From assembly GCF_015207285.1 (NCBI RefSeq), contig NZ_JADEXD010000060.1, forward strand, positions 1-33,727: a stretch of DNA of 33,727 nt, in the 5' to 3' direction. This DNA comes from Tychonema sp. LEGE 07203. Its GTDB lineage: Bacteria; Cyanobacteriota; Cyanobacteriia; Cyanobacteriales; Microcoleaceae. A program made the position numbers and the translations under genes. The notes below the pieces were generated by a model. The model worked only from the letters and a program-made list of their open reading frames with translations. It was not told where the DNA came from and searched no databases. This document shows positions 17,006 through 26,850 of the stretch, piece by piece (the first letter of the stretch is position 1; every line of letters starts with the position of its first letter).

Positions 17006-20000
17006 ATGACAGCAAGTACCAACTTTCAGCAGGACTACCAACGGGCAGAAGCGGCCTACATGGATGGCAACTATCCAGAAGCTGCAGCCCTAGTTTATCA
17101 ATTAGTAGAAGATTTTCCCGAAGATCCCAGCGCTCGCCTGCTGTGCGGACACATCTACTGCTACGGACTGCAACAGTACGAGGTGGCGCGGGAACAGTAC
17201 ACGGTGGTGTTAGGTCTGAGTGACGACCCGAGTTTGGTCGAACACGCTCACAGCGGAATTACCTACACAGACCAATTTTTATCGGGAGAACTGCACACGG
17301 AAAATTTAGAGGCTTTGTCGGCTCAAACTGAATTGGAATTCTACCCAGACTTATCTGTCGATGAAGGGTTAGAAGACCCGGATGCGGGACTTTTCCAAGG
17401 AGATGCCGCCGGCTCGGAACCCTATGCCGACCGACCGCCAGACGACCTAGAAAACCTGGACTTGGCAGACTTGGACATGGGCGGCTTGGAGTGGGAACCA
17501 CAAGACGAGGCCGCGGACAATCAAAAAGATTTAACTTCGGATTCTAACCCCTTTACTGGCGACAGCGGCGGGATGGCAGCTTATGCTGATGCGTCGGAGC
17601 CGCTAGACATAGACGAGTTTGCCGATTCGGACTTTGGAGATCCTTTTGCCTTAGATGAGGGTTTCTTTGATGCTGGCTTGTCGGGCAACAAAGTGTCTGC
17701 CAAAAAGGAACCTGATTCAGCAGATTTGTTTTCAGAAGCCCCGACTCAACTCAACGGTCAAAGTTTCGGCTCTTCGGAAATCGAGAATTCCTTTGACTCG
17801 AACCAACTCGACTCCCGCACCGGGCCGTCGGACAATTTTGGCGAACCTTTTGGTGCGCTAGATTTGCCAGACGAACTGGAGGATTTTTCCGACTACGACT
17901 ACCAAACCCCGCCGACAAGCGGCTCGGAGCGCAGTCAGAATCTACCCCCGTCCGCGGCAGACCCCTTTGCCGAGCAGATACCCTCGGGTTTCGGGTCTTC
18001 TCGACCTCAAAACCAGCCGAATAGCAACTCGGACTACTCGTCAAACTATTCGCTGGCGGAAGACGAAACGCTGTTGATGGGAGGTGCAGTCCCTAGCTCT
18101 CAAAGTCAAAGATCGAGCCGGGAAAATTTTAATTCGGCAGATAGATCTTCCTCTGGCAGTAACGGTTACGGCGACTCGACCCCCCCAGCATTCGGTTCGA
18201 TCGACAGTTTCGAGTTAGACGCTTTTGATGATGACGCTTTCAGCGATGCTTTCTCTCTCGACGAAAACGAGCAAGCGACAGCTTTCGGGGCGGGGGGCGT
18301 TCCCAGCAGCGACTGGTCGTCAAAAACTGGGAACTCTCCAGAACAAAGCGACTTTTTAGACGAATTTGACGAGTTTGACGATTTGGGCAATTTGCCGGAC
18401 TTTGACATCTCAGAAGATTCCAGCAGTTCGATGCTGACTCGAGGTAACACCAATTTCGGCAACTCGACCAGCGGCATGATGGGGACGACGGGCAGCAGCC
18501 TGGACTTTGACAGCAGCGACGGCTCGGCAATTCGAGACGACGAGATATTTAGCATGAGCGGCCCGGCTGATGCGTCGGTGCCGACTTTTGCTCCGACAGA
18601 CACAGAAGCGCTCGATACCTCGGTGACTGTAGAACAGGGGGGACTGGCTTTCTTGGAAAATGCCCCTTTGGTTACAAAACATTTGTACACGGCGATCGGG
18701 GCCGGATTGGTTTCTCTGATAGCTGTGGCTTTCGTGACTAATATTGCTTCCTATCAAGCTCTGCGGCAAGACAAGCCAGAGGCGATCGTGTACCTGCGAC
18801 AAACAGGCTGGGTAATGACGGCAGCTGCAGGTATTACCAGCTTTTTAACTTCTTGGGGCATCGGCTACTCGATCGCCAAGCAGGTAGGCAAGTCCTCGGA
18901 CAATTTGCAAGCTCAGTTCGATGCTGTATCTCAAGGAACACTGGACGCTCGCGCTACGATTTATTCTGAGGATGAGTTTGGCAAAATGGCTGCCAAATTC
19001 AACCACATGGCGAAGGTGATCCAAACCACGATTAGCGATACCAGGCGCAAGTCTGACGAACAAGAACAGGCAAAAGAAGACTTGCAGCGCCAAGTGATTC
19101 GCTTGCTAGACGACGTGGAAGGAGCTGCCAGAGGTGACTTGACGGTGACTGCGGAGGTAACAGCCGACGTTTTGGGCGCTGTTGCTGACTCGTTTAACTT
19201 GACGATTCAAAATTTGCGCGAAATCGTCCATCAGGTGAAGCAGGCGGCTCGCGAGGTCAGCAAAGGCGCTACGGATAGTGCCAAGTTTGCGGGCGATTTG
19301 TCTTCCGACGCGCTGCGGCAGGCTGAGGAACTGGCGGCGACGCTGAATTCGGTGCAAGTCCTCACCGATGCGATTCAGCGGGTCGCAGAGAGCGCTAGGG
19401 AGGCGGAAGAAGTGGCTCGGGGCGCGGCGGCAACGGCTCTGAAAGGGGGCGAGGCTGTGGAGCGGACGGTGGCCGGGATTTTGGAAATTCGCGAAACTGT
19501 AGCAGAAACCACGAGAAAAGTCAAGCGGTTGGCGGAAGCTTCTCAGGAAATTTCTAAGATTGTGGCTCTGATTGCTACTATTGCCTCCCGGACGAATTTG
19601 TTGGCCCTTAACGCTAGTATTGAGGCGGCGAGGGCTGGGGAAGCGGGAAGGGGTTTTGCAATTGTGGCGGATGAGGTGCGACAGTTGGCAGATCGATCGG
19701 CTAAATCTTTGAAAGAAATTGAGCAGATTGTGATGCAAATTCAAAGCGAAACCGGGGCTGTGATGACGGCGATGGAAGAGGGTACGCAGCAGGTGATTGA
19801 GGGGACAAGATTGGCAGAACAGGCGAAGCGATCGCTAGAAGATATTATTCAGGTAACTAATCGAATTGATGTTTTGGTGCGATCGATTACAGCCGACACT
19901 GTGGAGCAGAACGAAACAGCTCGCTCGGTCGCCAGTGTGATGCAAGCAGTCGAGCTAACTGCTCAGGAAACGTCTCAAGAAGCGCAGCGAGTTTCCGGTG

Positions 20001-20083
20001 CTTTGCAAAATTTGGTGGGCGTTGCTCGCGACCTTTTGACATCGGTGGAAAGATTCCGAGTAGAAACAGCAGAAAGACAATAA
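17006..20083 (+). CDS. hmpD: Methyl-accepting chemotaxis protein with TPR-like N-terminus (PilJ/HmpD-type)
   Basis: A 1025-residue transducer. Residues 5-95 look like tetratricopeptide helices ([34 protein letters not shown]). Residues 110-545 are an acidic Asp/Ser/Phe-rich low-complexity segment with motifs such as [16 protein letters not shown]. Two membrane helices (about 559-583 and 601-625) are separated by only some 17 residues, so there is no periplasmic sensor domain. Two HAMP-like units follow (about 635-680 and 690-750), then the MCP signalling domain with the conserved hairpin tip [20 protein letters not shown] (about residues 858-877). It should bind the neighbouring CheW and CheA. 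In Nostoc the counterpart HmpD forms rings near cell junctions. The family call is firm; the symbol rests on locus context. Confidence 0.9.
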   Translation: MTASTNFQQDYQRAEAAYMDGNYPEAAALVYQLVEDFPEDPSARLLCGHIYCYGLQQYEVAREQYTVVLGLSDDPSLVEHAHSGITYTDQFLSGELHTENLEALSAQTELEFYPDLSVDEGLEDPDAGLFQGDAAGSEPYADRPPDDLENLDLADLDMGGLEWEPQDEAADNQKDLTSDSNPFTGDSGGMAAYADASEPLDIDEFADSDFGDPFALDEGFFDAGLSGNKVSAKKEPDSADLFSEAPTQLNGQSFGSSEIENSFDSNQLDSRTGPSDNFGEPFGALDLPDELEDFSDYDYQTPPTSGSERSQNLPPSAADPFAEQIPSGFGSSRPQNQPNSNSDYSSNYSLAEDETLLMGGAVPSSQSQRSSRENFNSADRSSSGSNGYGDSTPPAFGSIDSFELDAFDDDAFSDAFSLDENEQATAFGAGGVPSSDWSSKTGNSPEQSDFLDEFDEFDDLGNLPDFDISEDSSSSMLTRGNTNFGNSTSGMMGTTGSSLDFDSSDGSAIRDDEIFSMSGPADASVPTFAPTDTEALDTSVTVEQGGLAFLENAPLVTKHLYTAIGAGLVSLIAVAFVTNIASYQALRQDKPEAIVYLRQTGWVMTAAAGITSFLTSWGIGYSIAKQVGKSSDNLQAQFDAVSQGTLDARATIYSEDEFGKMAAKFNHMAKVIQTTISDTRRKSDEQEQAKEDLQRQVIRLLDDVEGAARGDLTVTAEVTADVLGAVADSFNLTIQNLREIVHQVKQAAREVSKGATDSAKFAGDLSSDALRQAEELAATLNSVQVLTDAIQRVAESAREAEEVARGAAATALKGGEAVERTVAGILEIRETVAETTRKVKRLAEASQEISKIVALIATIASRTNLLALNASIEAARAGEAGRGFAIVADEVRQLADRSAKSLKEIEQIVMQIQSETGAVMTAMEEGTQQVIEGTRLAEQAKRSLEDIIQVTNRIDVLVRSITADTVEQNETARSVASVMQAVELTAQETSQEAQRVSGALQNLVGVARDLLTSVERFRVETAERQ

Positions 20084-20140
20084 TCAATTGTCTAATGCTT
20101 TTTTTACGGGCTGATTTACAAGCAGATTAGTGTGGCAACA

Positions 20141-20203
20141 ATGGCAGACAAAAAGCAACCTCGCAGTCTTGAAACCACTGCGGGGATGCCAATCTGGCAC
20201 TAA
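20141..20203 (+). other. 20-codon frame between the MCP and HNH genes, doubtful
   Basis: ATG 20141 to TAA 20201 reads MADKKQPRSLETTAGMPIWH. There is no clear ribosome binding site and no known family. It is listed only because it is the sole open frame in the 140-base gap before the HNH gene. Confidence 0.12.
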
Positions 20204-20223
20204 ACAAACTAGGAGTTTAACAA

Positions 20224-21043
20224 ATGGACGGTCGCATAGTAGAGGTAATTCCTGGCATATTTGGTGATATTCAGCCCCCTTGCTGTATTGTCTATACTCT
20301 CACTAAATCTAGCAGTGGCTGTGCCAACAAAAGACTTTGTATAAACGGTGAATGGAAAACCCTTGCTGTTCACCGCTTAGTATTAGAAAATAGCTTGGGT
20401 CGTCCGATCAAACCAGAATACTTCTGTTGCCATACTTGCGATGTCCGCAACGGCATTAATCCCAACCATTTATGGGAAATTTCTAGGGTAAAAGATTCTC
20501 AAAATAGGTTTAAGAAAGGACGAATTAAAGATGTAGGAAGTACCTCTGCTCCTAAAGTGCAAAAAAAACTGCGAGGTCAAGAAATTATTCCAGGTATTCG
20601 CGCCGAAATACAGCCGAAGGGCAGCAGGATTTGCACCTTGGCAAAAAGAGGTGATGGTTGCTCGGTTAAAACTATCAAAATTAACGGAAAAAATCAAAGT
20701 TTTGATACCCACAGACTTGTACTTGAAGATAAACTGGGAAGACCGATAAAACCGGGTTATTTTGCTGGTCACAGTTGCGACGATCGCGGTTGTGTCAATT
20801 TCGACCATTTGTGGGAAGGAACCCCCGCCGATAACTCGCGCGATGCCAAGCGAAAAAAACCGCTTTCCCTTCGTGCCTGGCAATATATGTCCTACCCGGA
20901 AACTACAAGCCGAACAGGTACGGTCGATTCGCTATCTTTTAAGTGAGGGGATGTCGAAAAGAGAAATAGCCAGGACATTTGCCATATCTCGCAGTCAGAT
21001 TATTCTTTTGGCAAGGGGACAGATTTACAAGGACATTCTCTAA
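20224..21043 (+). pseudogene. Tandem-domain HNH endonuclease with C-terminal HTH, apparent A7 frameshift
   Basis: AGGAG lies nine bases before ATG 20224. The first frame runs 240 codons to 20946. It contains two copies of a roughly 90-residue HNH_3-type unit (HRLVLE..LGRPIKP.YF..H.CD...N..HLW). The second (residues about 118-211) has H183-x-C185, C190, N192 and H195 intact. The first (about 5-100) has H70, C72 and H82, but the second Cys is Gly77. After a run of seven A at 20853-20859, the +1 frame continues to 21043 with KLQAEQVRSIRYLLSEGMSK and a helix-turn-helix of the type that ends many phage and homing HNH enzymes. With six A the product would be one 272-residue protein. It is either a disabled gene, a sequencing error, or expressed by slippage. 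It lies between two chemotaxis genes to which it has no known link. Confidence 0.8.
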
Positions 21044-21094
21044 GACTCCTAAAATAGACAAAATACAATAACACTTAAAATCAGGAATAAAACT

Positions 21095-24000
21095 ATGCTG
21101 CCGGAGCAACAACAGAGGATAATGGGCTATTTTATTGAGGAGGCAAAAGACCACCTCAATACGATCGAACAAGGTTTGCTGAACCTGCAGGCGACGATCG
21201 AAGACTCAGAACTGGTCAACGAAGTATTTAGGGCCGCCCACTCTGTTAAGGGAGGAGCCGCAATGTTGGGGCTGACGAGCATTCAGCAAACAGCTCACCG
21301 ACTAGAGGATAGTTTTAAGGTTTTAAAAGAGTGCAGCGTCAAGGTAGACCAACAGCTAGAATCTCTGTTCCTGCGAATTTTTGACACGCTGCAAGGATTG
21401 TTGGAGCAACTGTCGGGGCCTTTTGGGCTGACGGAAGAAATCGGCGAACAGATGGTTCGAGAGTTGGAACCGGTGTTTGAAGAACTCAACGGGCATTTGG
21501 GGGGACTTGTCGGACATTCGGGACATGACGCAGATGAGAGCAGTCCGCTGCCGTCACCTCAATCGGTTATGGCTGGGATGGGAGTCGGGGCACGGGGCTC
21601 AAATCAGAGTTTTGCGAGTTCGGAGGCGGTTTACGGATTTGATTCGAGAGAAACCGAGGACAGCGCGCTGCATTTGGTGTTTGACTCGGATGTGCCTGCG
21701 AGAATGCGGGAAATGCTGCAAGAGTTCAAACAGCCAGAGGGGCAAGAAAGCAGGCGGCAGCTCAAAAACATTTGTCGGAACTTGAGAATGGCGGGGGAGG
21801 AATTTGAACTGCCCCGCTGGATAGAGTTGATTGGGGTGGTGTCCGAGGCGATCGCCAATCCGGAAAATACTTACCGGGTTTTGGCTCCAACGGTGATTAA
21901 GGATATTAAACAAGCGCAGGAATTGGTGCTTTCGGGATTGTCTGACTCGATCGCGCCGAGCGAAAAACTGCTGTCGCTGGTGCCGGCGGCTCTAATTCGG
22001 GAGACAGATTTTGAGGATTTGCTGGCCTTCGCTCAACCGGGTACTTCGGGGGCAAATTTGGTTTCTGCTGGAGATGCTGCTTGGGAGGGGTCGGGGTTCG
22101 GCGATTCGGCAGGAGAAGAACAAATGCTGCCGACTGTTTCAGGGTTAAATATAGATGAGCTGTTCGACCAATTTGATACCGGGGAAGGCAGTGATTTCAG
22201 TGAAGGTCGATCGCCGCAGTTCGATGATTCTCCAAGGTTCGGAGAGTCGGATCTAGATACGGCTTCTTTTAGAATTTCTACTCGCACTGGCCCGGAAGTA
22301 GGGGCGGCGGAACTCAATACCTTGGCTGATTTGTTTGATGGGGAGTCTCCGGATCTTGACGGTGCTTGGGAGGAAGAAGAAGACCTGGATTACGGGCAGT
22401 CTTCTAAGACGGCAACGGAGGCAATACTGGGTTCGGATGATGATGATGACAATTCGGGCGATTTTACTGATTTGTGGCTTGAGGAAGGCGCTGCGGGAGA
22501 TTTGAAGGTTGGTGCTGCAGGTTCGATGGATGACCTCAGTAGTTTGTTTGGGGAAGATTTGGTCTGGGGCGAGCCTGACGGTTCTGGAACCGCTGCGGGT
22601 CTGGAAAATGGGGATTTGAGCCAGGGGCTGGTTTCCCCGCACCGTGAAGCAAGTGGAAGCAGCAGTTTGGGTCAGCCGGAGAATACTGTTGGGAGAGCTG
22701 GGGAGCAAGCGGAAGAGGATGCTCTAGGTACGCTTTTGGATGAGGTGGCAGCTCAAAGTTCTCTGGATGTTGCTCAGAACGTTGATTTGGATGATTTGTT
22801 TGGCGCTCTGGACGTTGCCCCAGAGGCGGGCGGGCGATCGGTACCGACGGGGGGTGCTGTTGGTGCTGAGGTTTTTGAGGCAGGGTCGATCGATGGTTTG
22901 GGGAATGCTGAAATGTTGGCTGTAGCTGCTTCTACGGATGACTTTGATTTGGTCGGTTCTGGGGGGGCGGATGCGGATTTGAGCGAGCTGTTGAGTATTA
23001 GTTCTGGTTACTTTGGTTCTGAAGGTGAAACTGGGGAGAGTGAGGGCGATGGATTTATGAGCAATGCAGGCTTGCCAGAAAATCAGGAAGTTGGCGAAGT
23101 TTTCGATCTAACTTCAAGTCTTGATTTAGATGTTTCTGAGGATGGAAATTGGCTGGAAGATGCTTTTGGTTTGGAGGATGAATTGATGCCGGCAGCAAGC
23201 TTAGATATGGATGATACAGATTTGGATGCGCTGTTTGGAGAGGTTGGGGAAGATTTGATTTCTGGGGATGAGGAGGATCGGGCCGATCGGTCTGCAGGGA
23301 CGGTTACTTCCCAGGAGGCGGCGGATTTGGCGGAGCTGTTTGGTTCTGTACCTACGGGTACTGAGTATGACGGGGAAGCTTCGGGGCAGGTTCGCCCAGA
23401 TGGGGTGAGTGTTGATGGGGATGCAGCACAATTGCTGGGTGCGGATGTGGAAGCTTCTGAGGGCGGGTTGGCGATCGGATTTTCCGACAATGCCGAGGCC
23501 CAGGACGATCTGGATTTGGCGGATTTTTCCTTGGTTGAGTTTGGGGCGATATCCGATAATCATCCTGATGATGTTTCAAGTTTGGAGCCTGATGGGGATG
23601 GCACTTTTGATTTGTTGAAGGATATGTTTGGCGAGGAAGTGTTGATGCCAGCGGATGCTGAACCATTTCTCGATGAGGATGCTGTTTTAGCTTTGCAGGA
23701 GTTTTCGGCCGAACCGACGGAGGATTTGTTTGATTCTGTTGGTGCAGATTTGTTGGATGTATCTGAAACTTTGGCCGCAGGAGAGTCTAGCGGTGAGGAT
23801 GATTTATTTGAGGCTCTGGAAAGGGATTTTGGGGGGGCGGATTTAGAGGAACTCTCGCCAGACGATCCTCTCTCAGATGTGTTTGAGGGCGATGCTGATT
23901 TGTTGGCGGCTCTGGAAACTGGGGCGACTCTCAATACTCAGGAGTTGGAAGGTTTTGATGATTTGCTCGATTCGATGGATGCCGGGCCTTTGGTGACTTC

Positions 24001-26416
24001 GGAACTGACAAGCGGGTTGTGGGACACTGATGACGAATCGGGTGTTGTGAATTCTTCGGAGTTGGAAGACGAGTCGCTGGCGGACTTTTTTGGCGGTGCT
24101 GAATCGGACAGCGAAGATGCTGAAGACAATTTTGATGATTTAGAAGCGCTGTTGATTGCAGGGGGTGCAGGGGCTGCGGCTTCAGCCTCTGGGGGGACAA
24201 ATCAGAGTCCGGTAAACACGGAGGTTTTTTCGGATCTTGAGGAACTTCTCAGCGAGACCGCAACTATGCCGGAAATTCCTGCAGGCTTAGCAGCTTCGGC
24301 AAGTGCGGCTCCGCCCGCTGCCGATCGAGCCAGCGACGACGAATTTGGCGATTTGGAAAAATTGCTGGAAGATTCCAAGGACGGGGGCAGCCGCCAAGGG
24401 GAAGGCAGTCTCGGGCCTTCGGCGATCAACAGACCCAGGCGGAGTGCTCGGGCAGGCGGTTTCGGCGACCACACGATGCGGGTGCCGGTCAAGCAGTTAG
24501 ATAACCTCAGCAACTTGATGGGGGAACTGGTTGTCAACCGCAACAGTTTGGAGCAAGATCAGGAACGGATGCGACAGTTTTTGGACAATTTGCTGCACCA
24601 GGTGACGCTGCTGAGCGATGTCAGCCAGCGGACTCAGGATTTCTACGAGCGGAGTCTTTTGGAGATTGCTTTGCTGGCCAACCGTCAGGGACAGCGATCG
24701 TCGTCGTCCTCGTCGCCTTGGCGCTCGGAGGAGGCCGCTCAGCAGCGGGACGGTGCTTGGAGACCGGAGGAAATGGACAGGTTTACTCCTTTCCACAGTT
24801 TGGCTCAGGAGATTATTGAGCTGATCGTGCGGGTGCGGGAGTCGGCGGCGGATATTGAGTTTTTGGTGGATGAAGCCGATCAGGTGACTCGCCAATTGCG
24901 GCAAGTCACGACTCAGTTGCAAGAGGGTTTGACTCGGGCCCGGATGAAGCCGTTTGCAGAGACGACGGACAGGTTGTTCCGGGCGGTGCGGGAAATTGCG
25001 ATTAAGTGCGGGAAGCAGGCTCAGTTGCAGGTTGAGGGTAAGGATATTTTGATCGACAAGATGATTGTGGATCAGCTTTATGATCCGATGACTCATTTGG
25101 TGAACAATGCGATTACTCACGGGATCGAGCCGCCGGAGGTGCGGATGGCGGCGGGGAAACCTGGGGTGGGCAGGATTACGATTCGGGCTTTTCACCAAGG
25201 AAATCAAACGGTGATTTCGGTTTCTGATGATGGGGCGGGAATTGACCCGCAAAAGGTGAAGGCTAAGGCGATCAAGCAGGGTTTGTTGACGGCGGCTCAG
25301 GCTCAGAGAATGTCGCGCTCGGAAGTGTACGATTTGCTGTTTATGCCTGGTTTTAGCACTCAGGAACAGGCGACGGAGTATGCCGGCCGCGGGGTTGGGA
25401 TGGATGTGGTGCGGACTTCTTTGCAGGAGATTCGGGGGGCTGTGGCGATCGATTCGACGATCGGCAAAGGTACTGTATTCACCATCCGCTTGCCTCTGGT
25501 GTTGAGTATTTCTAAGGCTCTGACTTGCATTAGCGATCGGGCTCGGATTGCTTTCCCGATGGATGGGGTGGAGGACATGATTGATGTGCCGCGCGATCAG
25601 GTGACGGCGGGGGCGGACGGTTTGCCTTGCATTGAGTGGCGGGGTTCGATTTTGCCGTTCCGGCCGCTGCGGGATTTGCTGGCTTACAACCGCCATTTGG
25701 GCCGGGGCAGTGTTTACGGGTTTAATACTGACGATGACATGATTTCGGTGATCGTGCTGCGGTCGGGCGGCAGTTTCTTGGCGGTGCAGGTGGATCAGGT
25801 TTCGACGGAACAGGAAATTGTGATCAAGCAGTTGGAGGGGCCTGTGCCGAAGCCGATCGGCATTGCGGGTGCTACGGTGCTGGGGGACGGTCGGATTGTG
25901 GCAATTGCCGATGTTCTGGAGCTGATCGATTTGGCTACGGGCAGGCTGCGGAAGGAAGCTGGCGGTACGCTTTGGGATGAGAGCGATCGGGCCACTAAGG
26001 AGGCGGAAGTTGAGAAGACTGAGCCTACTGTGTTAATTGTGGATGATTCGATTACGGTGCGATCGCTCTTGTCGATTACTTTTGAGAAGGCAGGCTACCG
26101 GGTTGAAGAGGCTCGCGACGGCAAGGAAGCTTGGGAAAAGATGAAATCTGGCCTGCCTTGCGATCTCGTATTTTGCGATATTGAGATGCCGCGCATGGAC
26201 GGTTTGGAGCTGCTTTCTCGGATGCAGAAAGATACGGTTTTGTGCGAATTGCCGATCGCGATGTTGACGAGTCGCGGTGCTGACAGGCACCGCCAAATGG
26301 CTTACGGTTTGGGCGCGAATGGCTATTTCACCAAGCCTTATTTGGAGGAGCAGTTGCTTGATGCTGCTTCTCGGATGTTGAAGGGTGAAGTTGTTGGTGC
26401 TCCGGTTGGTGTTTAA
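21095..26416 (+). CDS. hmpE: Giant hybrid CheA histidine kinase/response regulator (PilL/HmpE-type)
   Basis: A 1773-residue kinase. An HPt domain (residues 1-115) has phospho-His49 in FRAAHSVKGGAAM. A helical domain follows at about 197-295. Residues about 345-1095 are acidic low complexity with about 14 DLxxLFG/DLxxLL motifs. Then come the dimerisation helices (from about 1125, MRVPVKQLDNLSNLMGELV) and the ATPase with N box HLVNNAITHGIEP (1333), G1 DDGAGID (about 1377) and G2 GRGVGMDVV (1431). A CheW-like domain (about 1465-1610) and a receiver (1644-1765) with phospho-acceptor Asp1695 (FCDIEMPRMDG) finish the chain. All key residues are intact. It should phosphorylate its own receiver and the PATAN-REC regulator. 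AGGA lies eight bases before the ATG. The order HPt-kinase-CheW-REC is that of pilus-type CheA proteins; only one HPt is clear. The symbol rests on locus context. Confidence 0.93.
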   Translation: MLPEQQQRIMGYFIEEAKDHLNTIEQGLLNLQATIEDSELVNEVFRAAHSVKGGAAMLGLTSIQQTAHRLEDSFKVLKECSVKVDQQLESLFLRIFDTLQGLLEQLSGPFGLTEEIGEQMVRELEPVFEELNGHLGGLVGHSGHDADESSPLPSPQSVMAGMGVGARGSNQSFASSEAVYGFDSRETEDSALHLVFDSDVPARMREMLQEFKQPEGQESRRQLKNICRNLRMAGEEFELPRWIELIGVVSEAIANPENTYRVLAPTVIKDIKQAQELVLSGLSDSIAPSEKLLSLVPAALIRETDFEDLLAFAQPGTSGANLVSAGDAAWEGSGFGDSAGEEQMLPTVSGLNIDELFDQFDTGEGSDFSEGRSPQFDDSPRFGESDLDTASFRISTRTGPEVGAAELNTLADLFDGESPDLDGAWEEEEDLDYGQSSKTATEAILGSDDDDDNSGDFTDLWLEEGAAGDLKVGAAGSMDDLSSLFGEDLVWGEPDGSGTAAGLENGDLSQGLVSPHREASGSSSLGQPENTVGRAGEQAEEDALGTLLDEVAAQSSLDVAQNVDLDDLFGALDVAPEAGGRSVPTGGAVGAEVFEAGSIDGLGNAEMLAVAASTDDFDLVGSGGADADLSELLSISSGYFGSEGETGESEGDGFMSNAGLPENQEVGEVFDLTSSLDLDVSEDGNWLEDAFGLEDELMPAASLDMDDTDLDALFGEVGEDLISGDEEDRADRSAGTVTSQEAADLAELFGSVPTGTEYDGEASGQVRPDGVSVDGDAAQLLGADVEASEGGLAIGFSDNAEAQDDLDLADFSLVEFGAISDNHPDDVSSLEPDGDGTFDLLKDMFGEEVLMPADAEPFLDEDAVLALQEFSAEPTEDLFDSVGADLLDVSETLAAGESSGEDDLFEALERDFGGADLEELSPDDPLSDVFEGDADLLAALETGATLNTQELEGFDDLLDSMDAGPLVTSELTSGLWDTDDESGVVNSSELEDESLADFFGGAESDSEDAEDNFDDLEALLIAGGAGAAASASGGTNQSPVNTEVFSDLEELLSETATMPEIPAGLAASASAAPPAADRASDDEFGDLEKLLEDSKDGGSRQGEGSLGPSAINRPRRSARAGGFGDHTMRVPVKQLDNLSNLMGELVVNRNSLEQDQERMRQFLDNLLHQVTLLSDVSQRTQDFYERSLLEIALLANRQGQRSSSSSSPWRSEEAAQQRDGAWRPEEMDRFTPFHSLAQEIIELIVRVRESAADIEFLVDEADQVTRQLRQVTTQLQEGLTRARMKPFAETTDRLFRAVREIAIKCGKQAQLQVEGKDILIDKMIVDQLYDPMTHLVNNAITHGIEPPEVRMAAGKPGVGRITIRAFHQGNQTVISVSDDGAGIDPQKVKAKAIKQGLLTAAQAQRMSRSEVYDLLFMPGFSTQEQATEYAGRGVGMDVVRTSLQEIRGAVAIDSTIGKGTVFTIRLPLVLSISKALTCISDRARIAFPMDGVEDMIDVPRDQVTAGADGLPCIEWRGSILPFRPLRDLLAYNRHLGRGSVYGFNTDDDMISVIVLRSGGSFLAVQVDQVSTEQEIVIKQLEGPVPKPIGIAGATVLGDGRIVAIADVLELIDLATGRLRKEAGGTLWDESDRATKEAEVEKTEPTVLIVDDSITVRSLLSITFEKAGYRVEEARDGKEAWEKMKSGLPCDLVFCDIEMPRMDGLELLSRMQKDTVLCELPIAMLTSRGADRHRQMAYGLGANGYFTKPYLEEQLLDAASRMLKGEVVGAPVGV

Positions 26417-26455
26417 GTGGGTGATGTTTGAAGGATTGTGAGTTCTGTGAGGGCT

Positions 26456-26475
26456 AAAGTCCTCGCAGGACTTTT
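26456..26475 (+). terminator. Likely intrinsic terminator after the cheA gene
   Basis: AAAGTCCT and AGGACTTT form a perfect 8-bp stem around loop CGC, ending in TTTT, 40 bases after the CheA stop. The stem is only moderately GC-rich and the T tract short. AGTCC-type palindromes are also dispersed repeats in these genomes, so the terminator role is probable rather than certain. Confidence 0.5.
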
Positions 26476-26526
26476 GTGCGATCGGGTTAATTAAATGTCA
26501 TACTTGTAGGGTAATATCGGATTTTT

Positions 26527-26783
26527 TTAACCACAGAGAGCGCAGAGGGCACAGAGAGAGAAGATAGAGATGAATAATTACGATACAATCGGAATTGTTT
26601 AAACAGTTAATAGTTAACATCACCTGATGCTGCAATTGAAATTGATATTGCGTCCAATAACAGGCGATTGAAAAAGTTACAAATCAAGCATAAAGTTTTG
26701 AACGCGATATCAAATCCGGTAGAATCGGAATTACTCTAATCTCTATTCTCTCCCTCTGTGTCCTCTGTGTTCTCTGCGGTTAA
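26527..26783. mobile_element. 257-bp MITE-like element with long inverted ends
   Basis: From TTAACCACAGAGAGCGCAGA at 26527 the sequence is matched, as an imperfect reverse complement, by the segment ending GGTTAA at 26783. Pairing extends about 75 bases inward on each side, past GATAGAGAT and TAATT.CGAT. There is no coding capacity. Its right half recurs at 6131-6246 and its left half, diverged, at 29271-29331. Confidence 0.6.
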
Positions 26784-26813
26784 AACACCTGACGATGCAA
26801 CGGTCAACGATAT
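26706..26813. repeat. Second copy of the dispersed repeat seen at 6131-6246
   Basis: Homology with 6131-6246 runs through ATCAAATCC, TCGGAAT, CTCTGTGT.CTCTGTGTTCT and GGTTAAA. It ends in 28 identical bases (26786-26813 against 6219-6246). The identity stretch lies just outside the inverted-repeat element. The remaining spacer, 26417-26850, has no gene. Confidence 0.75.
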
Positions 26814-26850
26814 GACTGGTGGTTTAGATTAATTAGTAAGTGGATGGATT

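Noticed and set aside
20084..20223. Group I intron core around the HNH gene
   Set aside because: No P7/P3-like pairings or split reading frame could be recognised, and both neighbouring chemotaxis genes are complete.
20853..20859. Programmed -1 frameshift at A-AAA-AAA to reach the HTH
   Set aside because: A -1 slip leads into a frame that stops near 20943; the HTH needs +1 (or a lost A), so a canonical -1 device does not explain it.
24497..25696. 399-codon frame on the minus strand across the kinase core
   Set aside because: It lies opposite the conserved CheA catalytic domains and is very rich in His, Arg, Pro and Leu, a shadow of their codon use.
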